A program made the translations under genes and the position numbers. From contig JAEZDB010000288.1 of NCBI GenBank assembly GCA_023429855.1, forward strand, positions 1 to 14,078: a stretch of DNA of 14,078 nt. Reading direction: 5' to 3'. The notes beneath the pieces are model-generated. The model made no database searches and was not told the DNA's origin. It saw nothing but the letters and a program-made list of their open reading frames with translations. Source of the DNA: Actinomycetes bacterium. GTDB lineage: Bacteria; Actinomycetota; Thermoleophilia; Solirubrobacterales; Solirubrobacteraceae. Positions 7,116-12,445 of this stretch are shown piece after piece; position 1 is the first letter of the stretch; each line of letters begins with the position of its first letter.

Positions 7116-7824
7116 GGGCTTTGAGGGCCGCGGCGACCTCGTCGGCCGTCTCAGCGATCGCGTCGGCGGCCGTGAGCGCCTCGCGCGGGTAAGCACCGGT
7201 CGTTACGGCCACGACGGCCGCTCCCGCGACCCGGGCGCACTCGATGTCGCGCGGCGTGTCGCCGACGACGACGGTGCGCTCCGACGGCCACCGCCCCGGC
7301 AGGCCGTGCAGTGCCGCCGCGCGCTCCTGTGCGACCGGCACGAGGTGATTGCGGTCCTCGGCGTCTGAGCCGTACGCGCCGACCCACGGGAGCAACGGCC
7401 GCGCCAGCCCCGCCGCATGCAGCTTGCGATGGGCGATCGGCTCCAGGTTGCCCGTGACGAGCCCGGTCTGCACGCCCGGGTCGAGCGAGAGCTCCTCAAG
7501 GAGGCTAGGAATGCCCGGCAACACCGTCGAGCTCAGGTCGGCCGGACACCGCTCCTCGTATCGCCGCACCGCCACGCCGAGCAGCCACTCCATGTCGGCG
7601 TCGATGGCCGCGTCCGTCAGGCCCGCATGGCGCAGCAGCGCACGGACGATGTGGCGGTCCGTCATCCCGGCGGCATTGACGGCGCCAAGCTGCAGCTCAA
7701 GGTCGCCGTGGACCTCGTGGATCGCGTCGACAACCGCCAGCGCATGCTCCGTCGACGCCCGCCACACGAGCGTGCCGTCGATGTCGAGCAAGACCAGCGT
7801 GCCGGGTGGAGCGTCGGCGGTCAT
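7102..7824 (-). CDS. HAD-superfamily hydrolase (phosphoglycolate-phosphatase-like)
   Basis: The 240-residue product carries all four HAD motifs: LLDIDGTLV (12-20, nucleophile Asp14 and acid/base Asp16), LVTGN (122-126, Thr124), Lys135 in HRKLHAAGL, and VVGDTPRD (187-193, Mg-binding Asp189 and Asp193). An all-helical cap lies between about residues 24 and 100, giving the Gph/subclass I layout of phosphoglycolate phosphatase and beta-phosphoglucomutase. The reaction is expected to be Mg-dependent phosphate-ester hydrolysis in the cytosol; the substrate is not determined. The ATG at 7824 is the longest available start and has CACTAT 7 nt upstream. The M42 peptidase gene ends 54 bp upstream on the same strand, so read-through is also possible. 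Confidence 0.93.
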   Translation of the reverse strand: MTADAPPGTLVLLDIDGTLVWRASTEHALAVVDAIHEVHGDLELQLGAVNAAGMTDRHIVRALLRHAGLTDAAIDADMEWLLGVAVRRYEERCPADLSSTVLPGIPSLLEELSLDPGVQTGLVTGNLEPIAHRKLHAAGLARPLLPWVGAYGSDAEDRNHLVPVAQERAAALHGLPGRWPSERTVVVGDTPRDIECARVAGAAVVAVTTGAYPREALTAADAIAETADEVAAALKALAAA

Positions 7825-7831
7825 GAAGCGG

Positions 7832-7837
7832 ATAGTG
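7832..7837 (-). promoter_or_regulatory. -10-like element of the HAD gene
   Basis: CACTAT lies 7 nt before the ATG at 7824. It keeps A2 and T6 of TANNNT but has C at position 1. The spacing matches the leaderless genes of the window. Confidence 0.4.
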
Positions 7838-7878
7838 CCGTATGAGCTGCGAGGCGACGCGCGAGACGCCGTGGCCGG

Positions 7879-8949
7879 CTAGCTCGGGAGCCGGCGCAGC
7901 TCCAGGTCGGCGGGGACGCGTTTGGCGAAGGCCGCGATCAGGGCGACCGTCGCTTCGAGGTCGCGCAGGTCGACCATCTCGACCGGCGAGTGCATGTAGC
8001 GCAGCGGGATCGACACGACGCCCGTCGCGATGCCGGCACGGGCGATGTGGATCGCGTCGGCGTCAGTGGAAGTCCCGCGACCGCTGACCTCGATCGTGTA
8101 CTTGATGCCCTCGGCCTCGGCGGTCTCGACGAGCAGCTCGGAGATCACCGGATGCACGGTCGAGCCGCGCTGGATCACCGCGCCGGTGCCGAGGTGGTGG
8201 GAGCCAAGCTCGCGCTCTTCGACGCCGGGGGCGTCGGTCGCGTGGGTCACGTCGACGACGATCGCGATCTGCGGGTCGAGCGCAAAGGCCGACGTGCGCG
8301 CACCAGCGAACGTGATCTCCTCCTGCGCGGCGCCGACCGCGACGACCTCGCCGGCAGCACCGCCGGACTCGGCAACGCGGCGGGCGGCCTCGAGGGCGAC
8401 GTAGGCGCCGAGGCGGTTGTCCATCGCGCGGGAAGCAACACGCTCGCCGAGCAGCTCGACTGGGTCCGAGTCGATCACGGCGACGTCGCCGACGCGCACG
8501 TGCTCCTTGGCTTCGTCGCCGTCGGCGGCGCCGATGTCGATGTGGAGCGACGTGAGCTTGGGTGCCTTCGTGCGCTCGTCTGGCTCCATCAAGTGGATCG
8601 CCTTCTTGCCGACCACGCCGCGCACCACGCCGTTCTTCGTCTGCAGGGCAACGCGCTGGCCGACGAGGATCACCGGATCCCAGCCGCCGACGCCGGCAAA
8701 CCACAGGAAGCCCTTGTCGTCGATGTGCGTGACGACGACGCCGATCTCGTCGATATGCCCGACGATCGCGATCCGCGGAGCAGCATCGGCGGTGCCCGCC
8801 ACATGGGCGTGGACCGAGCCGGTGACGTCGACGTTCACCGGGTCGGCGAAGTCGCCGGCGAGCTTCGCGAAGACTCCAGCCGAGCCGCCTTCGTAGCCCG
8901 AAGGGCCGACGGCGTCGAGGAGGCTGCGAAGGCTGGCAGGCACGGTCAT
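7879..8949 (-). CDS. M42-family metallo-aminopeptidase
   Basis: The 356-residue product is the usual length for M42 (glutamyl aminopeptidase, TET-type, often annotated as endoglucanase). Metal ligands and catalytic residues are visible in order: His65 in AIVGHIDEIG (with Asp67), Asp177 in RAMDNRLG, Glu210 and Glu211 in AAQEEITFAG, Asp233 in VVDVTHATD, and His320 in RYMHSPVE. The PDZ-like insertion domain of the family falls at about 70-165. It should release N-terminal residues from peptides in the cytosol as a two-metal enzyme, probably as a dodecamer. The ATG at 8949 is preferred over the one at 8958 because CAGAAT lies 7 nt upstream of it and overlaps the earlier ATG. The upstream SDR-like gene ends 61 bp away on the same strand. 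Confidence 0.94.
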   Translation of the reverse strand: MTVPASLRSLLDAVGPSGYEGGSAGVFAKLAGDFADPVNVDVTGSVHAHVAGTADAAPRIAIVGHIDEIGVVVTHIDDKGFLWFAGVGGWDPVILVGQRVALQTKNGVVRGVVGKKAIHLMEPDERTKAPKLTSLHIDIGAADGDEAKEHVRVGDVAVIDSDPVELLGERVASRAMDNRLGAYVALEAARRVAESGGAAGEVVAVGAAQEEITFAGARTSAFALDPQIAIVVDVTHATDAPGVEERELGSHHLGTGAVIQRGSTVHPVISELLVETAEAEGIKYTIEVSGRGTSTDADAIHIARAGIATGVVSIPLRYMHSPVEMVDLRDLEATVALIAAFAKRVPADLELRRLPS

Positions 8950-8956
8950 TGCGTGC

Positions 8957-8962
8957 ATTCTG
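8957..8962 (-). promoter_or_regulatory. -10 element of the M42 peptidase gene
   Basis: CAGAAT ends 7 nt before the ATG at 8949. It overlaps the alternative ATG at 8958-8956, which would put that start upstream of the transcription start. This decides the annotated start. Confidence 0.45.
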
Positions 8963-9010
8963 TCAGCGCGTCCCGCGCCGAGGGAAGAGCTTTGGCCGAA
9001 GCGAGGCGAT

Positions 9011-10090
9011 TCAGGCCCCGGCGGGCGGCTCGCCGCGACGGACCTGCTTCGACAACGAGGCCGTCTGCAGGCCCCAGAGAATCCAGCCGACGGAGGCGCC
9101 GCGAGCGCCGCGGACGGCCCCAGGCGCGGCATTACCGGCAGCGCGCAGGTCGGCGGCCGTGAGCAGCTCGAGCACCGTGGCCGGACCGCCCGGCGTGAGC
9201 GCGTCGGGGTGTAGGTGGGCGTGCGGCTCGGGGCGGTCGTCGTCGATGAGGTCGTCGTCGTGCGGGTTGGCCGTTTCGTGCATCCGGCTCGGCTTGGCGC
9301 CGCGCGCCTCGGCTTCGGTGGCGACCTGCTCGGCGATGCGAGCGCGTCGGGCGGCGCGTAGGGCGATGAGGTCGCCGACGGCGCGGGCAGAGATCATCCA
9401 GGCGGCCGCGTCGTCGCGGGAGCGGGTCTTGACGGGGCCCAGGATGAGCGACTCGACCTGGATGCCGTGGCCGGCCTCTTCGACGGCCATGACCTGCGCC
9501 GCCATCAGCTCACCGGCTGCGGCGACCGACACGGCGCCCGCGCCCGGCACCGGGTAGCGCGCGGCGGCGCCGTTGATCTGCACGTACATCGCGCCTTTGC
9601 GACCGCGCATGAGCGGCACGAAGGCGGCGGCTGCGAGCTGGTGGGCCCGCAGCGCACCGTCGATGATGCTGTCCCACGTGTCGATCTCGAGGTCGGCAAG
9701 CGCGTCGGTCTGCACCCAGCCGCCAAGGGCGACGACCACGAGATCAGGGCGGCCGATCAATCGACTGAGTTCTTCGGCCACCTCGTGCGCGCCGTCTGGC
9801 ATCTCCGACACGTCGCCCACGAGCGGGACGAGCCGCTCGGTGGGCGCACCGGCGGCTTCGAGGCGGTCGGCAAGGACCGCCAGGCGCTCACCCGAGCGCG
9901 ACGGCACGGCGACGCGCGCGCCGGCGATCAGCAGCCCGGCGACGATCCCTTCGCCGACCTCGCCCGTGCCGCCGCAGACGACCGCGACGCGGCCGTCGAG
10001 CCGGGGCGGGTCTTCGTCGACGCCGCCGGCCGTGCGGGACTTCGCGGCCTGCGCAGCGCGTCGGAGCATGCCGGGGGCGCGTTCGAGCAC
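9011..10090 (-). CDS. SDR-fold protein lacking the YxxxK catalytic pair, with acidic/His-rich C-terminal extension
   Basis: The 359-residue product has the Rossmann dinucleotide motif of short-chain dehydrogenases, CGGTGEVGEG (39-48), after a 30-residue N-terminal extension. It also has the strand-loop LVVVALGGW (117-125) in the place of NNAG. Where active SDRs have Ser and YxxxK, the sequence reads INGAAARYPVPGAGAVSVAA (172-191): the Tyr position is Val187 and the Lys position Ala191. It is therefore probably not a standard oxidoreductase, though nucleotide binding looks intact. After about residue 255 a non-SDR tail contains an acidic and His-rich patch (HDDDLIDDD, then HAHLH). The GTG at 10090 is chosen because TAGGCT lies 6 nt upstream; a GTG at 10093 is also possible. 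Family membership is firm; the role is unknown. Confidence 0.87.
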   Translation of the reverse strand: MLERAPGMLRRAAQAAKSRTAGGVDEDPPRLDGRVAVVCGGTGEVGEGIVAGLLIAGARVAVPSRSGERLAVLADRLEAAGAPTERLVPLVGDVSEMPDGAHEVAEELSRLIGRPDLVVVALGGWVQTDALADLEIDTWDSIIDGALRAHQLAAAAFVPLMRGRKGAMYVQINGAAARYPVPGAGAVSVAAAGELMAAQVMAVEEAGHGIQVESLILGPVKTRSRDDAAAWMISARAVGDLIALRAARRARIAEQVATEAEARGAKPSRMHETANPHDDDLIDDDRPEPHAHLHPDALTPGGPATVLELLTAADLRAAGNAAPGAVRGARGASVGWILWGLQTASLSKQVRRGEPPAGA

Positions 10091-10096
10091 CACCGG

Positions 10097-10102
10097 AGCC
10101 TA
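10097..10102 (-). promoter_or_regulatory. -10 element of the SDR-fold gene
   Basis: TAGGCT lies 6 nt before GTG 10090 (3 nt before GTG 10093). It overlaps the inner arm of an inverted repeat at 10101-10136, which could be an operator. Confidence 0.5.
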
Positions 10103-10136
10103 GAGGCTTGCGCGTTGCCCGCGACGGCTGCCTCTA
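10101..10136. repeat. 7-bp inverted repeat overlapping the SDR promoter
   Basis: TAGAGGC (10101-10107) and GCCTCTA (10130-10136) are perfect complements 22 bp apart. The proximal arm covers the first bases of the -10 hexamer, as a repressor half-site would. No other copy of the heptamer was noticed nearby. Confidence 0.35.
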
Positions 10137-10204
10137 CGTCGGCGTCGGGCCACGACCGAACGCCTCCCCCGCGCTGTGTCCCGACAGCCGCGGAGAAGAA
10201 CGCA

Positions 10205-10246
10205 GGGCGGGTAAGTGATGGCCTGCTCACCATCACTCACCCGCCC
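10205..10246 (-). terminator. 17-bp hairpin upstream of the SDR gene
   Basis: GGGCGGGTAAGTGATGG (10205-10221) and CCATCACTCACCCGCCC (10230-10246) are inverted, with a single mismatch that becomes a G-U pair on the minus strand; the loop is 8 nt. After it the minus strand reads TGCGTTCTTCTCC, only moderately T-rich. It probably ends minus-strand transcription coming from the crotonase side before the SDR promoter. Confidence 0.55.
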
Positions 10247-10432
10247 CACACATCACGCACCAGTGATGCACCGTTCGGAGGTGGAGCGACCCCGAACCGC
10301 GCCTGTTCGGCAGACGATTCGGGGCTCTCAGTCGCTCGCTACGCATCATGCCCTGGGGCTGCGCTACGCCCCTTGTCCCGTTGGCCAGAATGGGTGCCGC
10401 CAAGTTGTCCATCGGGCCACGGAGGTCGCTCC
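10205..10432 (-). ncRNA. Candidate structured RNA ending in a strong hairpin
   Basis: The gap 10091-10486 holds no credible gene, but this part is dense with complementary segments. Read on the minus strand, GGAGCGACC (10432-10424) pairs with GGTCGCTCC (10291-10283). This closes a region with three local hairpins: TTGGC/GCCAA (10403-10381), GGGGC/GCCCC (10372-10355) and CCGAAC/GTTCGG (10310-10292). A further hairpin, CATCAC/GTGATG (10268-10251), and a 17-bp hairpin (10246-10205) follow. Three of these helices gain G-U pairs only on the minus strand; the same positions are A-C mismatches on the plus strand, which favours minus-strand RNA. It could be an independent small RNA or a structured 3' region of the crotonase message. 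It resembles no RNA family I can name. Confidence 0.4.
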
Positions 10433-10486
10433 TAACAAGCAAAAACCCTGGAAATCGTCCTTTTACGAGGCCGCTCGGCAACGGAC

Positions 10487-11266
10487 TCAGGCGCTGGCGG
10501 CGGCCACCGCGTCGAGGATCTCGCGCTGGAGACGCTCTTCGGTAGCCAGGCGCTCGGCGTCGGACGCCTCCCAGACCTGGTCGAACAGCGTTTTCGCGCG
10601 GCGCACGGCCAAGGGCGACTTCTCGGCGATCTCCGTGGCGAGCGCAAGGGCCTCGGCGGCCGGGTCCTCGGCGGTCCGCGTGACCAGCCCGATCGCGGCG
10701 GCATCGGCGCCGGAGATGTTGCGGCCGGTGAAGGTCAGTTCCTTGGCGTGATCGATCCCGATCAGCTTCGGGAGCGCCGTGGTGAGGGCCATGTCGGGGA
10801 TCAGGCCCCAGCGGATCTCGGCGATCGACAACTTGGCGTCGGGCGTGGCGATGCGTAGATCGGCACCGAGCGCGATCTGCAGCCCGCCCCCGAGCACGTT
10901 GCCGTGGAGCGCCGCGATCACGGGCACGGGCACGGCTTTCCAGGCGTAGCCGACCCGCTGGACCAGGTTGGCGATGTCGGCCTCGTCGTTCTTCTGGAGC
11001 AACGCCGAGGTGGCCGTGGAAAAGTCGGCTCCGCCGCCGAGGATCGCAGCCACGTCGAGGCCCGAGCAGAAGCTCTTGCCTTCGCCGCGGAGCACGACGG
11101 CGTTGATCTCGCCCGCCTCGGCAAGCTCCCTGATCTCGATGGTGGCCGCGTCGATCGCGTCGAACATCGCCCGGTCGAGCGCGTTGTGCTTCTCTGGGCG
11201 GGTCAGGACGACCACGGCCACGCGGCCGCCCGATTCGCGATCGATTCGGAGACGCTGCTCGCTCAT
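10487..11266 (-). CDS. Crotonase / enoyl-CoA hydratase-isomerase family protein
   Basis: The 259-residue product is full length for the family. The CoA-binding and oxyanion-hole segments are GKSFCSGLDV (63-72) and HGNVLGGGLQIALGADLR (121-138). The usual first catalytic Glu of enoyl-CoA hydratase (in GGGxE) is Gln130. The second Glu position is kept as Glu150 in IAEIRWGLIPD, and Asp158 follows. This residue set is closer to dienoyl-CoA or enoyl-CoA isomerases and to unassigned crotonases than to a true hydratase. It acts on acyl-CoA in the cytosol, and the reaction is uncertain. The ATG at 11266 is chosen over an upstream in-frame ATG at 11395 because homology begins at once and TACGCT lies 7 nt upstream. 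It is divergent from the DUF429 gene across 100 bp. Confidence 0.93.
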   Translation of the reverse strand: MSEQRLRIDRESGGRVAVVVLTRPEKHNALDRAMFDAIDAATIEIRELAEAGEINAVVLRGEGKSFCSGLDVAAILGGGADFSTATSALLQKNDEADIANLVQRVGYAWKAVPVPVIAALHGNVLGGGLQIALGADLRIATPDAKLSIAEIRWGLIPDMALTTALPKLIGIDHAKELTFTGRNISGADAAAIGLVTRTAEDPAAEALALATEIAEKSPLAVRRAKTLFDQVWEASDAERLATEERLQREILDAVAAASA

Positions 11267-11273
11267 GGACCAC

Positions 11274-11279
11274 AGCGTA
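11274..11279 (-). promoter_or_regulatory. -10 element of the crotonase gene
   Basis: TACGCT lies exactly 7 nt before the ATG at 11266, with no Shine-Dalgarno. This is the clearest leaderless-type promoter in the window. Confidence 0.55.
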
Positions 11280-11305
11280 CGGGCCAGCCGCGCCACGTTG
11301 GCCGC

Positions 11306-11344
11306 CTGCGCAGAATTGGTGCAATCTGCGCAGTTTCTGCGCAG
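11306..11344. promoter_or_regulatory. Three CTGCGCAG palindromes in a divergent promoter region
   Basis: The octamer CTGCGCAG occurs at 11306-11313, 11326-11333 and 11337-11344, start to start 20 and 11 bp, close to two turns and one turn of the helix. ATTG (11315-11318) and CAAT (11322-11325) make the first two copies part of a larger inverted repeat. Measured from the predicted leaderless starts, the centres lie near -43, -63 and -74 for the crotonase gene and -57, -37 and -26 for the DUF429 gene. This suits an activator of the first and a repressor of the second. The regulator is unknown. Confidence 0.5.
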
Positions 11345-11354
11345 GTCGGGCCGC

Positions 11355-11360
11355 CACACT
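11355..11360 (+). promoter_or_regulatory. -10-like element of the DUF429 gene
   Basis: CACACT lies 6 nt before the ATG at 11367. It is a weak match to TANNNT (A2 and T6 kept), judged mainly by its position. Confidence 0.35.
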
Positions 11361-11366
11361 GGGGCC

Positions 11367-12425
11367 ATGCAGTCACTCGGCATCGACCTCTCCACCGACC
11401 CGAAAAAGGTCTGGCTCTGCGAAATCGACTGGGGTACGCCCGATGCCCGGGTCGTGGCGCTCGATCAGGTCAGTGCACTGCCGGATCCACGGGTCGCGAT
11501 CGAGCCGGGCGGCGAGCGGCCGATCGTACGCGATGAGGCCGGCCTCGTCGCGTTGCTCGTGGAGCGACTCGCCGCCTTCGAGCCCAGCCCCGATCGCCTC
11601 GTCGGGATCGACGCGCCGTTCGGCTGGCCGGTGGCCTTCGTCGATGCGGTCAGCAACTGGGAGGCCGGCGACCTGCAGGGCTTCCGCAAGCTGCCGGAGA
11701 TGCGGCTGCGTGCGACCGACCGCTTCGTGCAGACGGTCAGCGGCATCACGCCCCTCAGCGTCAGCGTCGACCGCATCGGCTCGACCGCCATGCTCTGCGC
11801 CGAGGTGCTCTCGCGGTTTGCACGGCGGCTCGATCAGCCGCGGCTCGACCGCGCCCGGGCGCTCGACGGCCTGACTGAGGTCTACCCCTCCGCGGCCCTG
11901 CGGATGTGGGCCGGGCCGATCAGCGAGCGGCTCCGCGCCGGCGGCTACAAGACCGACGCCACGGTGCGCGAGGCCCTGGTGCGCGACCTGACCGGCGTCG
12001 TCCGACCGCTCGCGCTCCAGCCGGATGCGCTGGAGCCGGAGGCGGGGCACGTCGAGGCGGTGCAGCTGCCCGGCCACGGTGCCGCCGGCGTGGTGGTGCC
12101 GCCGGCCTTCTGCTCGGCGCTGGTGGAGAACGACGACGCGTTTGATGCGTTCGTCTGCGCGCTCGTGGCCCGTGCCGCGGCGATCGGGCAGTGCCACGGC
12201 ATCGAACGGTCCACGCAGGCCGAGCACGTGGCCGTTCGCAGCGGGCGAGCAGGCGCTGCAAGCGACGCAGGCAAACGGGTGGAACGAGCGCGAGCGCTTC
12301 AGCTGGAGGCGTCCGAGCACGCCGATGCCGAAGGCTGGATCCACCTCCCCCTTGCCGGCCCGATCCGCGCCAGCCTCGGGTTGCCCGCCGACTCGGGTGC
12401 GCGCAGCGCCACACTCGCCGCGTGA
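11367..12425 (+). CDS. DUF429 family protein (RNase H-like fold, predicted nuclease)
   Basis: The 352-residue product shows the DUF429 pattern: an N-terminal first strand with Asp (SLGIDLS, 3-9), LVGIDAPFGWP (78-88, Asp82), LTEVYPSAALRMW (169-181, Glu171) and ENDDAFDAFVCALVARA (254-270, acidic Asp256, Asp257 and Asp260). It also has the C-terminal EGWIHLP (322-328). The acidic residues sit where RNase H-like enzymes hold metal, so the family is predicted to act on nucleic acid, but no activity has been shown to my knowledge. About 45 residues (275-320), rich in Ala, Arg and Glu, separate the DDAxDA helix from EGWI; this looks longer than usual. The ATG at 11367 opens directly on the first strand. 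The gene ends 20 bp before the convergent permease gene. Confidence 0.9.
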   Translation: MQSLGIDLSTDPKKVWLCEIDWGTPDARVVALDQVSALPDPRVAIEPGGERPIVRDEAGLVALLVERLAAFEPSPDRLVGIDAPFGWPVAFVDAVSNWEAGDLQGFRKLPEMRLRATDRFVQTVSGITPLSVSVDRIGSTAMLCAEVLSRFARRLDQPRLDRARALDGLTEVYPSAALRMWAGPISERLRAGGYKTDATVREALVRDLTGVVRPLALQPDALEPEAGHVEAVQLPGHGAAGVVVPPAFCSALVENDDAFDAFVCALVARAAAIGQCHGIERSTQAEHVAVRSGRAGAASDAGKRVERARALQLEASEHADAEGWIHLPLAGPIRASLGLPADSGARSATLAA

Positions 12426-12426
12426 C

Positions 12427-12438
12427 GCTGCGCGCAGC
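12427..12438. terminator. 12-bp palindrome between convergent DUF429 and permease genes
   Basis: GCTGCGCGCAGC fills most of the 20-bp gap between the two stop codons. Its 4-bp stem is short, so termination by this alone is doubtful. Confidence 0.3.
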
Positions 12439-12445
12439 ACGGCGC

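Noticed and set aside
10233..10412. A 59-codon minus-strand open frame starting with ATG in the crotonase-SDR gap
   Set aside because: Codon third positions are clearly less GC-rich than in the real genes, it uses rare AGA/AGG codons, it has no Shine-Dalgarno or -10 spacing, and it lies across the proposed RNA helices. A small conserved peptide is not fully excluded.
10433..10486. A minus-strand stretch with TTGCCGAGCGGCC resembling the D-arm region of a Ser/Leu tRNA
   Set aside because: No acceptor stem, anticodon arm or T-arm GTTCGA could be aligned around it.
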